A stretch of DNA of 64,000 bases from NCBI RefSeq assembly GCF_014698045.1, contig NZ_JACJSE010000023.1:38357-102356 (forward strand). The letters run 5' to 3'. Both the position numbers and the translations under genes were made by a program. Numbering within the stretch: position 1 is the first letter of the stretch; every line of letters starts with the position of its first letter. Under the pieces are notes generated by a model that searched no databases, had not been told where the DNA came from, and saw only the letters and a program-made list of their open reading frames with translations. The stretch is from Aulosira sp. FACHB-615. GTDB taxonomy: Bacteria > Cyanobacteriota > Cyanobacteriia > Cyanobacteriales > Nostocaceae. Positions 28,361-37,232 of this stretch are shown here, in pieces.

Positions 28361-31300
28361 ATGCTTCAAATTGTCGAAAATTTTTTAGGATGGGATTGGC
28401 TGAATAATGGATTAGCAGCCATAACCGAGGTGCAAGAAATACTAACTCCCGAACAAGCATCAGTGGTTTTTTCTGGGCCGAAATTTTTAGTTTCGTTGGT
28501 GGCTGGTGTCTTAATGGCATTTGCTTTTCAACTGTTATTAACCAACTTTGCATTAGCAGCAATAATTTCTGCCACCGATGATGATTCATCTTCTAGTGAT
28601 GATGACGAAAGCTTAGGTACTACAATTCGCAAAGTAGAAAATAAAGTTGGTTTTTGGGCATTAATTAGCGCCACTACTGCATTATTTATTGCTTGCTTTT
28701 TGGCTGTCAAACTTAGCTTAATAGATAGTGCATTTTTAGGCGCAATTATTGGTGTAGTTATTTGGTCAGCGTATTTTTCAATAATTGTTTGGTTTGGTTC
28801 TTCCACAGTCGGTTCTTTAATTGGTGCAGTGGCGAATACTGCTAATAGTGGTATCAAAGCATTAATGGGAACTGCGACTAGTGCGATTGGTGCAAATTTT
28901 GCTAAACAACAGATGGTTTCGACTGCGGAAGATATTACAGCCGCCGTTCGCAGAGAGTTAACTTCTGGGTTTGATGTTGATAGTATTCAAAATACGCTGC
29001 AAAGTTCTTTAAGTACTTTGCAAAAACCGCAACTAGATTTCAAAGATATCCGCAAACAATTTGATCAGATTTTTGGTGATATCGATTGGCAATCTCTACC
29101 GGAAAATTTGACACAAAATTTCAATCGCCAAACTTTTGTTGATTTAATTAGCGATCGCACAAATTTCTCGAAAGCTGATGTGAATAAAATTGCTGACCAA
29201 TTAGAAGCGGCTTGGAATCAAACTTCGGCACGACGCAACCCAGCACAGCAAGTCATTAACTTAATTACATCGGCAACCCCCGAAGAATTGCAATCAGATG
29301 AATTAGGCGATCGCTTGCAAGAATTAGTGACTGTTGGTGGTAACGGTAATGGCAATAATGGCGGTATCAGCAAAGCCATTCAAACTGGTTTAACTGCTGC
29401 TTTACCAGTAGTCTTAGAACGACTAAATGCCCCTGATATAGATGTGAATAAAATCACCAATCAGTTACAAAAACTGAAAGATAAAGTTCAAGATTTGGAT
29501 ATCGAAAACATATCTCATCAACTGCAAGAAACTATTGCAAAAACTACGCAAAGACGAGGTAATTTATCCAATTCTCATTACCGTCAAGATGTAGAAGATT
29601 ACGTTAAAAACTCTTTACCTTGGCACTTTAACCGCATCACTATTAAAGATGAATTTCGGGATGTGATTTATGACCCGCAAGCAGATGCAGCAACTATGCG
29701 GCGAGAATTAGAAGATTTCAACCAAGAAGAGTTTGCGAATTTACTGATCCGTCGGAGTGATATTAGCGAAGTTCGAGTCAAAGAAATTGCTCAACAAATG
29801 GAAGAAATTCGCCAAGAAGTGTTAACAACTTTGCAACAGGCGGAAGTTAAAGATAAGAGTCAAGATTTGCGGAACCGCATCGAAAATTATCTGCGTTCTA
29901 CAAGTAAAGAAGAATTGAATCCTGAAGCTGTTGAGCGAGATTTTGCTAACTTAATCACAGAATTAAACGCTGATTTTGATGATTTAAATGAACGCTTCCA
30001 AGGATTGGCTCGTGATGTCTTGCTGCAAGTTTTACAGCAGCGTCAAGATTTCAGTGATGAAGAAGCTAATAATTTGCTAAATAACTTAGAGAGTGTCCGG
30101 GATTCTGTTTTAAATCAATTACAGGAACAAGCGACAACCCAAACTGAAAACTTACGCCAAAGAGTCGAAGATTATTTACGCAATACTAATAAGGAAGAAT
30201 TAAATCCTGAAGGTATTCGCCGCGATTTCAGCACTTTACTGCAAGACCCCCAAGCCGGATTTAACTTGTTGCGTCAGCGTTTATCGCAGTTTGATCGTGA
30301 TACTTTAGTCAGTCTGCTTTCTCAGCGTCAAGACTTGAATGAGGATGAAGTTAACCAAATTATTGATCAGCTAGAATCAGCCAGGGATAACATCTTGCAA
30401 ACCCCGCAAGTTGTAGCAGATAAAGCTAAAGAACAGTACGAACAAACCACAACTCAAATTGCTGAATATCTCCGCAATACTAACTTAGAAGAACTTGACC
30501 CCGAAGGTATCCGCCGAGATTTAGAAAAATTACTGGTTGATCCGCGAGAAGGAATTTCTGCAATCCGCGATCGCTTGTCGCAAGTTGACCGCGAAACTTT
30601 AGTTAAACTCGTCAGCCAACGGGGAGACTTAAGCGAAGAACAAGTAGAAAAACTAATTGACCAAACACAAGAGGCGATTACTAACATTATTAAAGCGCCG
30701 CGCCGCTTGGCAAACCGTACTGTTCAGCAAGTTGTAGATTTTGAAAAAAATCTCGAAGATTACCTACGTCACACCAATAAAGAAGAACTCAACCCAGACA
30801 GCATTAAACGTGATTTACAACTGCTGTTGCGAGACCCCCGCGCTGGAGTTGGTAGTTTAAGCGATCGCTTGTCTCAAGTTGACCGTTCCACAATTGTGGC
30901 ATTACTATCCCAACGTGAGGATATTTCTGAAGAAGATGTTAACCGCATTGCTGATCAAACATTATCGGCGCGGGATGCAGTTGTAAATCAATATCGGCAG
31001 ATTCAACAAGCTGTACAATCAGCAACCGAACGAGTCAGAAACAGAATCCGTAGCTATCTCAATTCCTTGGATCGTCCTGAGCTAAATTATGAAGGGATTA
31101 AACATGATTTTGCCAAATTGTTTGATGACCCCCAAGCCGGATTTGAAGCCTTGCGCGATCGCCTGAGTGAATTTGACCGTGATACCTTAGTTGCTGTCCT
31201 CAGTTCGCGGGAAGACATTTCTCAGGAAGACGCTAACCGCATTATCAACCAAATCGAATCCGCCCGCAATAGTGTCCTGCAACGCGCCGAACGCATTCAG

Positions 31301-31483
31301 CAAATCACCAAAGAACGTTTACACAGCATCCAACACCAAGCCAAAAAACAAGCCGAAGAAACCAAAAAAACCGTTGCTAACGCCGCTTGGTGGTTATTTG
31401 GAACAGCACTCACCTCTCTGGTTGCAAGTGCGATCGCTGGTGCTATAGCTGTTACAGGTTTAACTATCTCAGCTATTGGATAG
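28361..31483 (+). CDS. Membrane-anchored protein with ~80-residue helical repeats
   Basis: The product is 1040 residues. The N-terminal part has three or four hydrophobic segments (about 43-72, 95-120, 125-150) separated by an acidic DDDSSSSDDDES loop. The C-terminus ends in a hydrophobic helix (about 1005-1040). Between lie six copies of a roughly 80-110-residue unit (starting near 410, 505, 600, 695, 795, 895). The consensus is YLRNTNKEELNPEGIRRDF followed by DPQAGF, RLSQFDRDTLV, LLSQREDISEEDVN and IxxQIESAR. A degenerate version occurs near 190-290. The units are charged and helical and look like paired SAP- or EF-hand-like helix-loop-helix segments. I do not recognise a named family or function. 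Confidence 0.8.
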   Translation: MLQIVENFLGWDWLNNGLAAITEVQEILTPEQASVVFSGPKFLVSLVAGVLMAFAFQLLLTNFALAAIISATDDDSSSSDDDESLGTTIRKVENKVGFWALISATTALFIACFLAVKLSLIDSAFLGAIIGVVIWSAYFSIIVWFGSSTVGSLIGAVANTANSGIKALMGTATSAIGANFAKQQMVSTAEDITAAVRRELTSGFDVDSIQNTLQSSLSTLQKPQLDFKDIRKQFDQIFGDIDWQSLPENLTQNFNRQTFVDLISDRTNFSKADVNKIADQLEAAWNQTSARRNPAQQVINLITSATPEELQSDELGDRLQELVTVGGNGNGNNGGISKAIQTGLTAALPVVLERLNAPDIDVNKITNQLQKLKDKVQDLDIENISHQLQETIAKTTQRRGNLSNSHYRQDVEDYVKNSLPWHFNRITIKDEFRDVIYDPQADAATMRRELEDFNQEEFANLLIRRSDISEVRVKEIAQQMEEIRQEVLTTLQQAEVKDKSQDLRNRIENYLRSTSKEELNPEAVERDFANLITELNADFDDLNERFQGLARDVLLQVLQQRQDFSDEEANNLLNNLESVRDSVLNQLQEQATTQTENLRQRVEDYLRNTNKEELNPEGIRRDFSTLLQDPQAGFNLLRQRLSQFDRDTLVSLLSQRQDLNEDEVNQIIDQLESARDNILQTPQVVADKAKEQYEQTTTQIAEYLRNTNLEELDPEGIRRDLEKLLVDPREGISAIRDRLSQVDRETLVKLVSQRGDLSEEQVEKLIDQTQEAITNIIKAPRRLANRTVQQVVDFEKNLEDYLRHTNKEELNPDSIKRDLQLLLRDPRAGVGSLSDRLSQVDRSTIVALLSQREDISEEDVNRIADQTLSARDAVVNQYRQIQQAVQSATERVRNRIRSYLNSLDRPELNYEGIKHDFAKLFDDPQAGFEALRDRLSEFDRDTLVAVLSSREDISQEDANRIINQIESARNSVLQRAERIQQITKERLHSIQHQAKKQAEETKKTVANAAWWLFGTALTSLVASAIAGAIAVTGLTISAIG

Positions 31484-31922
31484 AAGGCAGAAGGCACTCC
31501 GGCAAAGCCGGAGAAGTCAAAAGTAAAAAACCAAAAGTCAAAAGTATTCTTCATTTTTGCCTTTTTACTTTTGCCTTTTGACTTACCGCTACGCGGTTGA
31601 GGCAGGAAGCAGGAAGAAAAGTCCTACTATTCCTGGTATTCAAGCTTTCAAATCAAAACTAAAAAATGATTTTGGAGGGGGTTTGGGGGACGCAACCGTC
31701 CCCCAATCGGGGGCTTGGGGGATTCTCCCCCAAATCTTGCTCATTTTCTGATATGCAGAGCAGAAATTGAGAAATCAACTCTCATCAGCTTAATCTAACT
31801 GTATTGGCTTTTTCATTGCTGCGATCGCTCAAAACTCAGATTAAAGCCGTTTTGCGATCGCTCCTACCTATATACTCTGTATAGTTACTTAGTTATTGAA
31901 TTTAATATTGAGGGATTTAAAA
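31484..31922. other. Intergenic region with palindromic repeats
   Basis: No gene is seen. It contains CCGGCAAAGCCGG (31499-31511), a long imperfect palindrome of AAAAGTCAAAAGT and ACTTTTGCCTTTTGAC (about 31515-31585) that could terminate the upstream gene, and a G-rich repeat with GGGGGACGCAACCGTCCCCC (31685-31704). The thioredoxin promoter should lie after about 31800. Confidence 0.55.
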
Positions 31923-32255
31923 ATGTCTACCGAAGCTGGTACAGTTGCCGATATTCAAGAAAGTGAATTTTATACCCTTTTAACTCAAGAGAAAATTCTA
32001 GTTGTTGATTTTACTGCTACTTGGTGCGGCCCCTGTCGCCTTGTCAGTCCCTTAATGGAACAACTTGCAACAGAATACAACGGACGCGCTAAAGTCGTTA
32101 AAGTAGACGTAGATAAAAACAAACCACTATTTAAACAATATGCTCTTCGCAGTATTCCCGCCATTTTAATCTTTAAAGATGGTGATTTAGTCGAAAAAAT
32201 TATTGGAGTTTCACCTTACGAACAGTTTAAAGAAGCTGTTGACAACCTTCTTTAA
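31923..32255 (+). CDS. trxA: Thioredoxin
   Basis: The product is 110 residues from the ATG at 31923, preceded by GAGGGA. It is a single thioredoxin domain with the redox motif WCGPCR, the buried DFTATW strand, the cis-proline context SIPAILIFKDG and the C-terminal helix. It reduces protein disulfides using electrons from thioredoxin reductase. An upstream TTG at 31896 is in frame but would add an unneeded tail. Several thioredoxin isoforms occur in cyanobacteria, and which one this is cannot be settled from the sequence alone. Confidence 0.93.
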   Translation: MSTEAGTVADIQESEFYTLLTQEKILVVDFTATWCGPCRLVSPLMEQLATEYNGRAKVVKVDVDKNKPLFKQYALRSIPAILIFKDGDLVEKIIGVSPYEQFKEAVDNLL

Positions 32256-32259
32256 CAAA

Positions 32260-32287
32260 GTAGAGACGTTATATGTAACGTCTCCAC
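32260..32287 (+). terminator. GTAGAGACGTT palindrome downstream of thioredoxin
   Basis: GTAGAGACGTTA pairs with TAACGTCTCCAC across a four-base loop, beginning 5 bases after the thioredoxin stop. A near-identical palindrome follows the gene ending at 53283. It may act as a terminator or mRNA end-stabiliser, but it lacks a following T run. Confidence 0.5.
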
Positions 32288-32402
32288 ATAGTTTTGGGTT
32301 TTACCCTTGTACCTTATGTACCTAAAATACGCTGTAGCGAGTATTTTAACCTTATTAATCAAGCTCAACTATTAGTCCACCACACAAATTATGATGTGTC
32401 GT

Positions 32403-32435
32403 AGATCCCCGACTTTTTCAAAAAGTCGGGGATCT
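32403..32435. repeat. Perfect 16-base inverted repeat
   Basis: AGATCCCCGACTTTTT (32403-32418) pairs perfectly with AAAAAGTCGGGGATCT (32420-32435) around a single base. It lies between the convergent thioredoxin gene and a metallophosphoesterase gene and could act as a bidirectional terminator. A fragment GATCCCCGACTTCT recurs near 35670. Confidence 0.6.
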
Positions 32436-32480
32436 GAACAGCCGCAAACTAAAAAAAGAATCTTGCTTGACCATTACTCA

Positions 32481-33245
32481 TTAATAGATGCTAGATTTCG
32501 CCTTTTTACCCGCAGATTGACTGTTAAATCCTTTATTACTCCCGTAATATACAGTTTTAAATTCCACTTGATTGCTACTAGGGTGATAAAGAGTGTAAGT
32601 TGCTTGTCCCTGTGTGCATCCTACGTTACCAACACCGATGACTTGACGAGGGGAGACGGTAATAATTTGCTGAGAATGTTGGGAATCAAGTGTTGTAAGA
32701 CCTGTGGTAATTGAACCGGTTTGCAATTGATATTGAAAGGTTAAACCAGAACGACCGCAAAACAAATTATTTGCTTGCATCCGCGACAGTCTATCAAACA
32801 TTTGAATTGGCGGTGTTTCGGGAGTTAATTCTTCAGCCACACTGACTGTTGAACCGTGGATTAACAAACAATCTAATTCAAAAAAACCAAAGTCGAGCGA
32901 TCGCAACCATTGTACAGTCTTGCGAGAAACACTATCCCACAGTAGTTTTACGGTATCACCCCCATATTTGGCAATTAATTCTGGAGCATCCCCACTCGCC
33001 CCCAAACCATGCAAAATCAAACATTGTTCTTCCCACCATCCCTTACAAATTAAGGGTTCTAATTCTCCCCGTCTTGGGTTCATGACTCGTTCAATTAACT
33101 TTTCTGTTTCAGGTCTTGGCCCTACCAAATCACCTAAAATATACAAAGCTTCTATCTGATGACCGTAACGTTTAATATCTGCCATTACAGCCTCATAGGC
33201 GGCAAGATTCCCGGTAATGCCACTCAAAATCGCCCATTTATTCAT
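32481..33245 (-). CDS. Metallophosphoesterase family protein (second of pair)
   Basis: The product is 254 residues and related to the gene at 33525-34334. It has the family layout AILSGITGNLAAYEAVMAD, LYILGDLVGPRPET, a HG segment in LILHGLGA, LLIHGSTVS, and VGVGNVGCTQG. The usual first motif DxHxN is altered: SGITGN lacks the metal-binding Asp and His. Metal-site residues are therefore partly missing and the enzyme may be inactive or have diverged. It lies 279 bases after its paralogue on the same strand, which suggests a duplication. The substrate is unknown. Confidence 0.8.
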   Translation of the reverse strand: MNKWAILSGITGNLAAYEAVMADIKRYGHQIEALYILGDLVGPRPETEKLIERVMNPRRGELEPLICKGWWEEQCLILHGLGASGDAPELIAKYGGDTVKLLWDSVSRKTVQWLRSLDFGFFELDCLLIHGSTVSVAEELTPETPPIQMFDRLSRMQANNLFCGRSGLTFQYQLQTGSITTGLTTLDSQHSQQIITVSPRQVIGVGNVGCTQGQATYTLYHPSSNQVEFKTVYYGSNKGFNSQSAGKKAKSSIY

Positions 33246-33524
33246 AATCGTTGATTTTTTAATAATACAGAGGAATGGGAAGGAAGCCCCGATGAAACTG
33301 ATTTCACAAAGCTAGTACAACAAGGCAAAAGTAAAAGGTCAAAAAGAAAGAATAGTCCTATAGCAGTCTTATTTGAAACATAAACAAAGGAGACAAGGTA
33401 GACAAGGTAGAGAGATGTTTGTGAATCATTTAGGATTGCCATAGCACAAGTCTGTTAACAATTCCTTATGGTCACTGAGCGTAGTCGAAGTGACTCAGCA
33501 CTTTCAACTCATAAAAGATAGAAA

Positions 33525-34334
33525 TTACCTTGTACATACATGAGTTGGGTCATCGGCTCGTTCTGCATACTCCAACCCATTTGCTAAACGCCAAGCAAAA
33601 ATGGCTGGTAAACCTTTCTCGATAATGGCTGCACAGGTTTTTTGATAATCGTAAGGTACTTCTCGCAGTTGAATATCTTGAGTATCTGTGTCGTAAATTA
33701 CATAGGTGGCGTTTGGTCTACCATGTCGCGGTTCACCTACGGAACCAACATTAACAATTCGTTTCAGAGGCGAGTTAAAGTTAATTTCTTGTGCTGTTTC
33801 TCCTTGAGCAACCTTGATTTGTAACTGACCTGCATCTAAAGTTCGAGCATAAGGTACATGGGTATGACCACAAAACAGCACATCTGCTTCTGTAGCAAGT
33901 ACACGTTCTAGTGCTGTAAAAGCATCGATTTCTGGTAACAAATACTCATGGTTGCTGTAAGGGCTACCATGAACAAAGGCTAAATTTTCTTGTTTGAGAC
34001 TGTGGGGTAATTGGGCTAAAAATTCGCGGTTCTCTGGATGAATTTCTTTGTTAGTCCATTCATGAGCCTTGATACCTCTTTTTTCTGCCAATAATGAAGG
34101 ATAGCTACACTCACAAGAGTTCAATCCTTCGATAATATCTTCATCCCAACAACCGACACAGGTGGGAATATCCAAAGAGCGAATTTGGCTAATTACTGCG
34201 TTGGGATGCGGCCCATAGCCAACTAAATCACCAACACAAAAGATTTTCTCAGCTTTTTGCTGGTCGATATCTAGTAATACCGCGTCTAAGGCGGTGTAAT
34301 TGCCATGAATACATGACATAACGGCGATTTTCAT
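33525..34334 (-). CDS. Metallophosphoesterase
   Basis: The product is 269 residues with the calcineurin-like phosphoesterase motifs CIHGNYTALDAVL, CVGDLVGYGPHPN, VGCWDEDI, FVHGSPYSN and FCGHTHVPYARTL, followed by VNVGSVGEPRHGRPNATYVI. All metal ligands look present except that the first motif reads SCIHGN where DxHGN is usual. Related YfcE/MJ0936-type enzymes are phosphodiesterases. Its ATG overlaps the stop of the upstream P-loop gene by four bases (ATGA), so the two are translationally coupled and probably act together, perhaps under metal control (see the palindrome at 35110-35122). Confidence 0.9.
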   Translation of the reverse strand: MKIAVMSCIHGNYTALDAVLLDIDQQKAEKIFCVGDLVGYGPHPNAVISQIRSLDIPTCVGCWDEDIIEGLNSCECSYPSLLAEKRGIKAHEWTNKEIHPENREFLAQLPHSLKQENLAFVHGSPYSNHEYLLPEIDAFTALERVLATEADVLFCGHTHVPYARTLDAGQLQIKVAQGETAQEINFNSPLKRIVNVGSVGEPRHGRPNATYVIYDTDTQDIQLREVPYDYQKTCAAIIEKGLPAIFAWRLANGLEYAERADDPTHVCTR

Positions 34335-35104
34335 ACTAATTCCCCTTGCAATAAAATTTGCTGTACTTGTTGTTGGTATTGGGAAATCAACCCATCAGAT
34401 AAACAGCAATCTAGTAAGGTTTGTTTTAAATTTGCTTCATCTAAGTTTTGTCCTACCACTTCCAAACCACTGAAACGCTGCGGTCTACCATCCAAGCAGC
34501 GTGGTAGGTCTAATTCCAGAAAATCTGTTTGGGGAACACCAGCCACAAAATCACAGTAAATGGAACGACCATCGTTAACATCAAAAATACCTTTGGCGCG
34601 GCTGACTACACCGTAAGCACCGTGGGTAATTTCGTACCAAAATTCTTCTAAACTGGTTTCATCCACGACTTGACCGTTGCTGGCTATCCGCCATAAACTT
34701 CCAGCCTGATTTGTTGGGGCTGGTGCGCCTGGTATAATTTCGGTTGCCCAAGTGTGATATTCAGAGTTGCTCAGATTGGGTGGTAAGACCGCGACAGCAT
34801 GGTAATTTTGATTACCTAAAATTTGGGCGATCGCTCCTAACTCAAAATAAAAACCTAATTCTAAATACACTGCTTCAGCTTGGGGTATTTGGCTGAGAAA
34901 TTCAGTTTCCTGACCTTCTCCAAAAACTTTTATCCCCGGAAACTCAGTTGCTATGAGGGTTTGGTCGATGGGAACAGTCCCAGTACCAGGGCTGAAATAA
35001 ATTACTTGGTCAACAGCACTCATATCTCTTAACTGTTGGCAAATCCAGGTAGTTTTTCCAGCGCCAGATGTGCCAACAATGACGGTGATCGTTGGTTTAG
35101 CCAT
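34331..35104 (-). CDS. CobW-like P-loop GTPase
   Basis: The product is 257 residues. Walker A is GTSGAGKT at about 11-18, and the rest resembles a shortened COG0523/CobW protein, with LPRCLDGRPQRFSGLEVVGQ and the C-terminal region. The CxCC zinc-binding motif typical of COG0523 metallochaperones is not seen, so metal transfer cannot be assumed. It is the first gene of a coupled pair with the metallophosphoesterase. A Fur/Zur-like palindrome lies just upstream of the start, consistent with a role in metal (zinc or iron) limitation; this link is inference. Confidence 0.78.
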   Translation of the reverse strand: MAKPTITVIVGTSGAGKTTWICQQLRDMSAVDQVIYFSPGTGTVPIDQTLIATEFPGIKVFGEGQETEFLSQIPQAEAVYLELGFYFELGAIAQILGNQNYHAVAVLPPNLSNSEYHTWATEIIPGAPAPTNQAGSLWRIASNGQVVDETSLEEFWYEITHGAYGVVSRAKGIFDVNDGRSIYCDFVAGVPQTDFLELDLPRCLDGRPQRFSGLEVVGQNLDEANLKQTLLDCCLSDGLISQYQQQVQQILLQGELV

Positions 35105-35109
35105 AATAG

Positions 35110-35122
35110 AATGATAATCATT
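35110..35122 (-). promoter_or_regulatory. Putative Fur/Zur operator
   Basis: The perfect 6-1-6 inverted repeat AATGAT-A-ATCATT lies 6 bases upstream of the ATG of the CobW-like gene. It resembles the core of Fur and Zur boxes (TGATAATNATTATCA type). Because it sits so close to the start codon, a bound repressor would block transcription or initiation directly. Confidence 0.55.
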
Positions 35123-35165
35123 TTTATGTAATATTAAACATATTACTTTTTAGTGGCAATAAGAG

Positions 35166-35510
35166 TTACTCTGGTTGGTCAATTAACTTAAAGCCCCAAG
35201 GTTTTAAAGCGGCGATCGCAATTTCTCGATCCACACCTTCATACACCTCCCATTCATAGGGATGTTCTTTGGGGTGTCCTTCACCGACATTACCAGCAAC
35301 CTTAACTACTGGAAAATGCGCCACGCGATCGCGTTCTAACCATTTCGGTACTACTAGCCGGACTTTATGACCGATAAACTTGGTTGTACCTTCATTTGCT
35401 ACGGATTCCCGGATTAAACAGATATCACCAGCCGTTCCCCAAGTAGTTTGGTAGATGTAGAGAAAAGATATGTAAGTCGCTGGTTTGATGGGTCTTTTGA
35501 TCGGTCGCAT
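35166..35510 (-). CDS. Hypothetical protein, 114 residues
   Basis: I do not recognise this protein. It is basic at the N-terminus (MRPIKRPIKPATY) and rich in aromatic residues, with the segments FIGHKVRLVVPKWLERDRVAHFPVVKVAGNVGEGHPKEHPYEWEVYEGVDREIAIAAL shown here only as motifs: KWLERDRVAHF, GEGHPKEHPYEW and LKPWGFKLI. The balanced composition and lack of repeats suggest a real gene. It lies 61 bases upstream of the CobW-like gene on the same strand, with the Fur/Zur-like site between them. Confidence 0.6.
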   Translation of the reverse strand: MRPIKRPIKPATYISFLYIYQTTWGTAGDICLIRESVANEGTTKFIGHKVRLVVPKWLERDRVAHFPVVKVAGNVGEGHPKEHPYEWEVYEGVDREIAIAALKPWGFKLIDQPE

Positions 35511-35815
35511 TATCTGTAATCCTTAAACAAGGCGTGAAAACTGATACAAGTGTTGTTGATTGCTTGCTACAGCTATTTTAATCTCGCAACCTCACCAACA
35601 TAACGTTTATTGGGTTTTTCTAACAACTGGGAATCAAGTCTTGTCATACATCCTTCATGATTCATCAGATCCCCGACTTCTAAAATGGGATTTCCGCGTT
35701 GGTATGTAAGTTGAGATTATGAGCGATCGCAGACAATATCACAATCCTAAATGACTTGCAAACATTTCTTTCCCTTGTCATCCTTGTCTCTTTCGTCCCT
35801 AAACGTCCCTAAATC
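35511..35815. other. Intergenic region
   Basis: About 305 bases without a gene. A fragment of the ATCCCCGACTT repeat (about 35670-35684) and an isolated GCGATCGC octamer (about 35722) are the only recognisable elements. Confidence 0.5.
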
Positions 35816-36238
35816 CTACCCCAAATGCTTCACAGGTAATGATACCAAGCTTTCCAAGCAATGAGCGACTTCTTTTCGGTGACAGCGATTTGGGTTCATT
35901 TCAGCACATAAAAGTAAAATATTACCTTTTTGAGCCAGTTGTGCAATCTCATGTAAAGCTTGGTCAGCTTCTTCCTGATTCAGAGGAATCCAATTTTCCT
36001 TACCAGAAGTATTACCCAAAGCAGTTTTAGAAATATATTCAATGTTATTTGATTCACATAATATTTTAATTTGCTCGCCGTACCATTTTCGACTCCAAGC
36101 ACGAGGAACCATTCTCACATCAACAACACATTCCACATTAAAATTTCTTAAATATTCCAAGAATTCAGCATAATCTTTGCGATTACCATACCCAAATGTC
36201 AATATACATTTTATCCGGTTCAAGTCTTTAATCATCAT
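35816..36238 (-). CDS. DUF488 family protein
   Basis: The product is 140 residues and matches DUF488: LTFGYGNRKDYAEFLEYL, VVDVRMVPRAWSRKWYG, TALGNTSG, and LLLCAEMNPNRCHRKEVAHCLE with the conserved Cys and CHR pair. DUF488 proteins often occur next to DNA-modification and defence genes but have no settled activity. It lies 9 bases downstream of the 267-residue unknown gene on the same strand, which indicates a two-gene operon. Codon use is AT-rich, as in its partner. Confidence 0.87.
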   Translation of the reverse strand: MMIKDLNRIKCILTFGYGNRKDYAEFLEYLRNFNVECVVDVRMVPRAWSRKWYGEQIKILCESNNIEYISKTALGNTSGKENWIPLNQEEADQALHEIAQLAQKGNILLLCAEMNPNRCHRKEVAHCLESLVSLPVKHLG

Positions 36239-36247
36239 TTTTTATTG

Positions 36248-37051
36248 TTAAAATAATTCAGTTTGAATATTTAAATTCTCTATTAATAGAGGATAAAATA
36301 TCCCAATAATCATAAAGCTATTTTTATGGTTTTTCAAGTTGCCGACAATAAAATATAAATCTTTTTTCTTTAAGAAATCATCTTCTAGTTTTTGACGGAC
36401 TTTTTCTAACGCCTCCTTTTCTTTATTTTCCACACTTGTTGCTCTTGATTGATCTCTACATTTCCTATAAAGCTCCATAATTTCCCAATCACTTATGGTC
36501 AAACGATGTTTATCGCCATCTTGAGAAATAAATTCGTACCCAAAGTTATAAGGAATCTTCTCTAAATGTACTGAAGGTTCAAACAAGTCTAGTTGATACA
36601 ATATTGATTGCTGTTTTAGGTTCCATTCTCTTTCTGTCTCCTTACAAAAGTATTTTTTTATAGTTTGGGGTTTAATAATACCAAGAGATTTTCCTTGCTC
36701 TTTAATTTGTCTAATAGATTTAAATTGCAGTGGTAAAACAAACGCTTTTCGAGCTTCCCAATTTTTACGAGTATCAATTTTTCGTATTATTTCTATGGAA
36801 GAATCATCTATACGAAAACTTTCCTCTCGATAATCTTTATCATTCCTTTCTATTTTAGCACTGATAATAGACCATCTTGGATAACGTTTATCAAAATCTA
36901 ATTGACGAAAACGAATAGGATAAATGCGAATCCATTGCAGAGGTTTTTCATCATCGTCTAATAATACTCCTGCCGTACAGACGGTTTCTTGATATTTTGT
37001 GCTGATTGAAGGGTATGTTTTAGTGGCAATCAAAATTTTTCTTCTTTCCAT
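36248..37051 (-). CDS. Unknown protein paired with DUF488
   Basis: The product is 267 residues. It begins MERRKILIATKTYPSISTKYQETVCTAGVLLD and contains PLQWIRIYPIRFRQLD, DIDTRKNWEARK-like charged segments and YFIVGNLKNHKNSFMIIGIFYPL near the end. I do not recognise a named family. It has no signal peptide or membrane helix. The gene is markedly richer in A and T than its neighbours, consistent with horizontal acquisition. Together with the DUF488 gene it forms a tight two-gene unit whose function is unknown; a nucleic-acid or defence role is only a guess. Confidence 0.75.
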   Translation of the reverse strand: MERRKILIATKTYPSISTKYQETVCTAGVLLDDDEKPLQWIRIYPIRFRQLDFDKRYPRWSIISAKIERNDKDYREESFRIDDSSIEIIRKIDTRKNWEARKAFVLPLQFKSIRQIKEQGKSLGIIKPQTIKKYFCKETEREWNLKQQSILYQLDLFEPSVHLEKIPYNFGYEFISQDGDKHRLTISDWEIMELYRKCRDQSRATSVENKEKEALEKVRQKLEDDFLKKKDLYFIVGNLKNHKNSFMIIGIFYPLLIENLNIQTELF

Positions 37052-37232
37052 ATAAAAAGCTTTATAAAAACTAGTTAATTATATACAGTCACAATACAGA
37101 TACATTCGCAGCTTTAGTATATATCAAACTTTTTCTCTGACATCATGTCACAACACAGCCAATTATGGAAAATAATAAATTAAGTCGAGTATTACAATAC
37201 TCACTACATTTCCTCATTTATTCTGGGAAAAT

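Noticed and set aside
37052..37232. Cobalamin riboswitch upstream of metH
   Set aside because: No recognisable B12-box core was found in the 180-base leader; it would need a covariance-model check.
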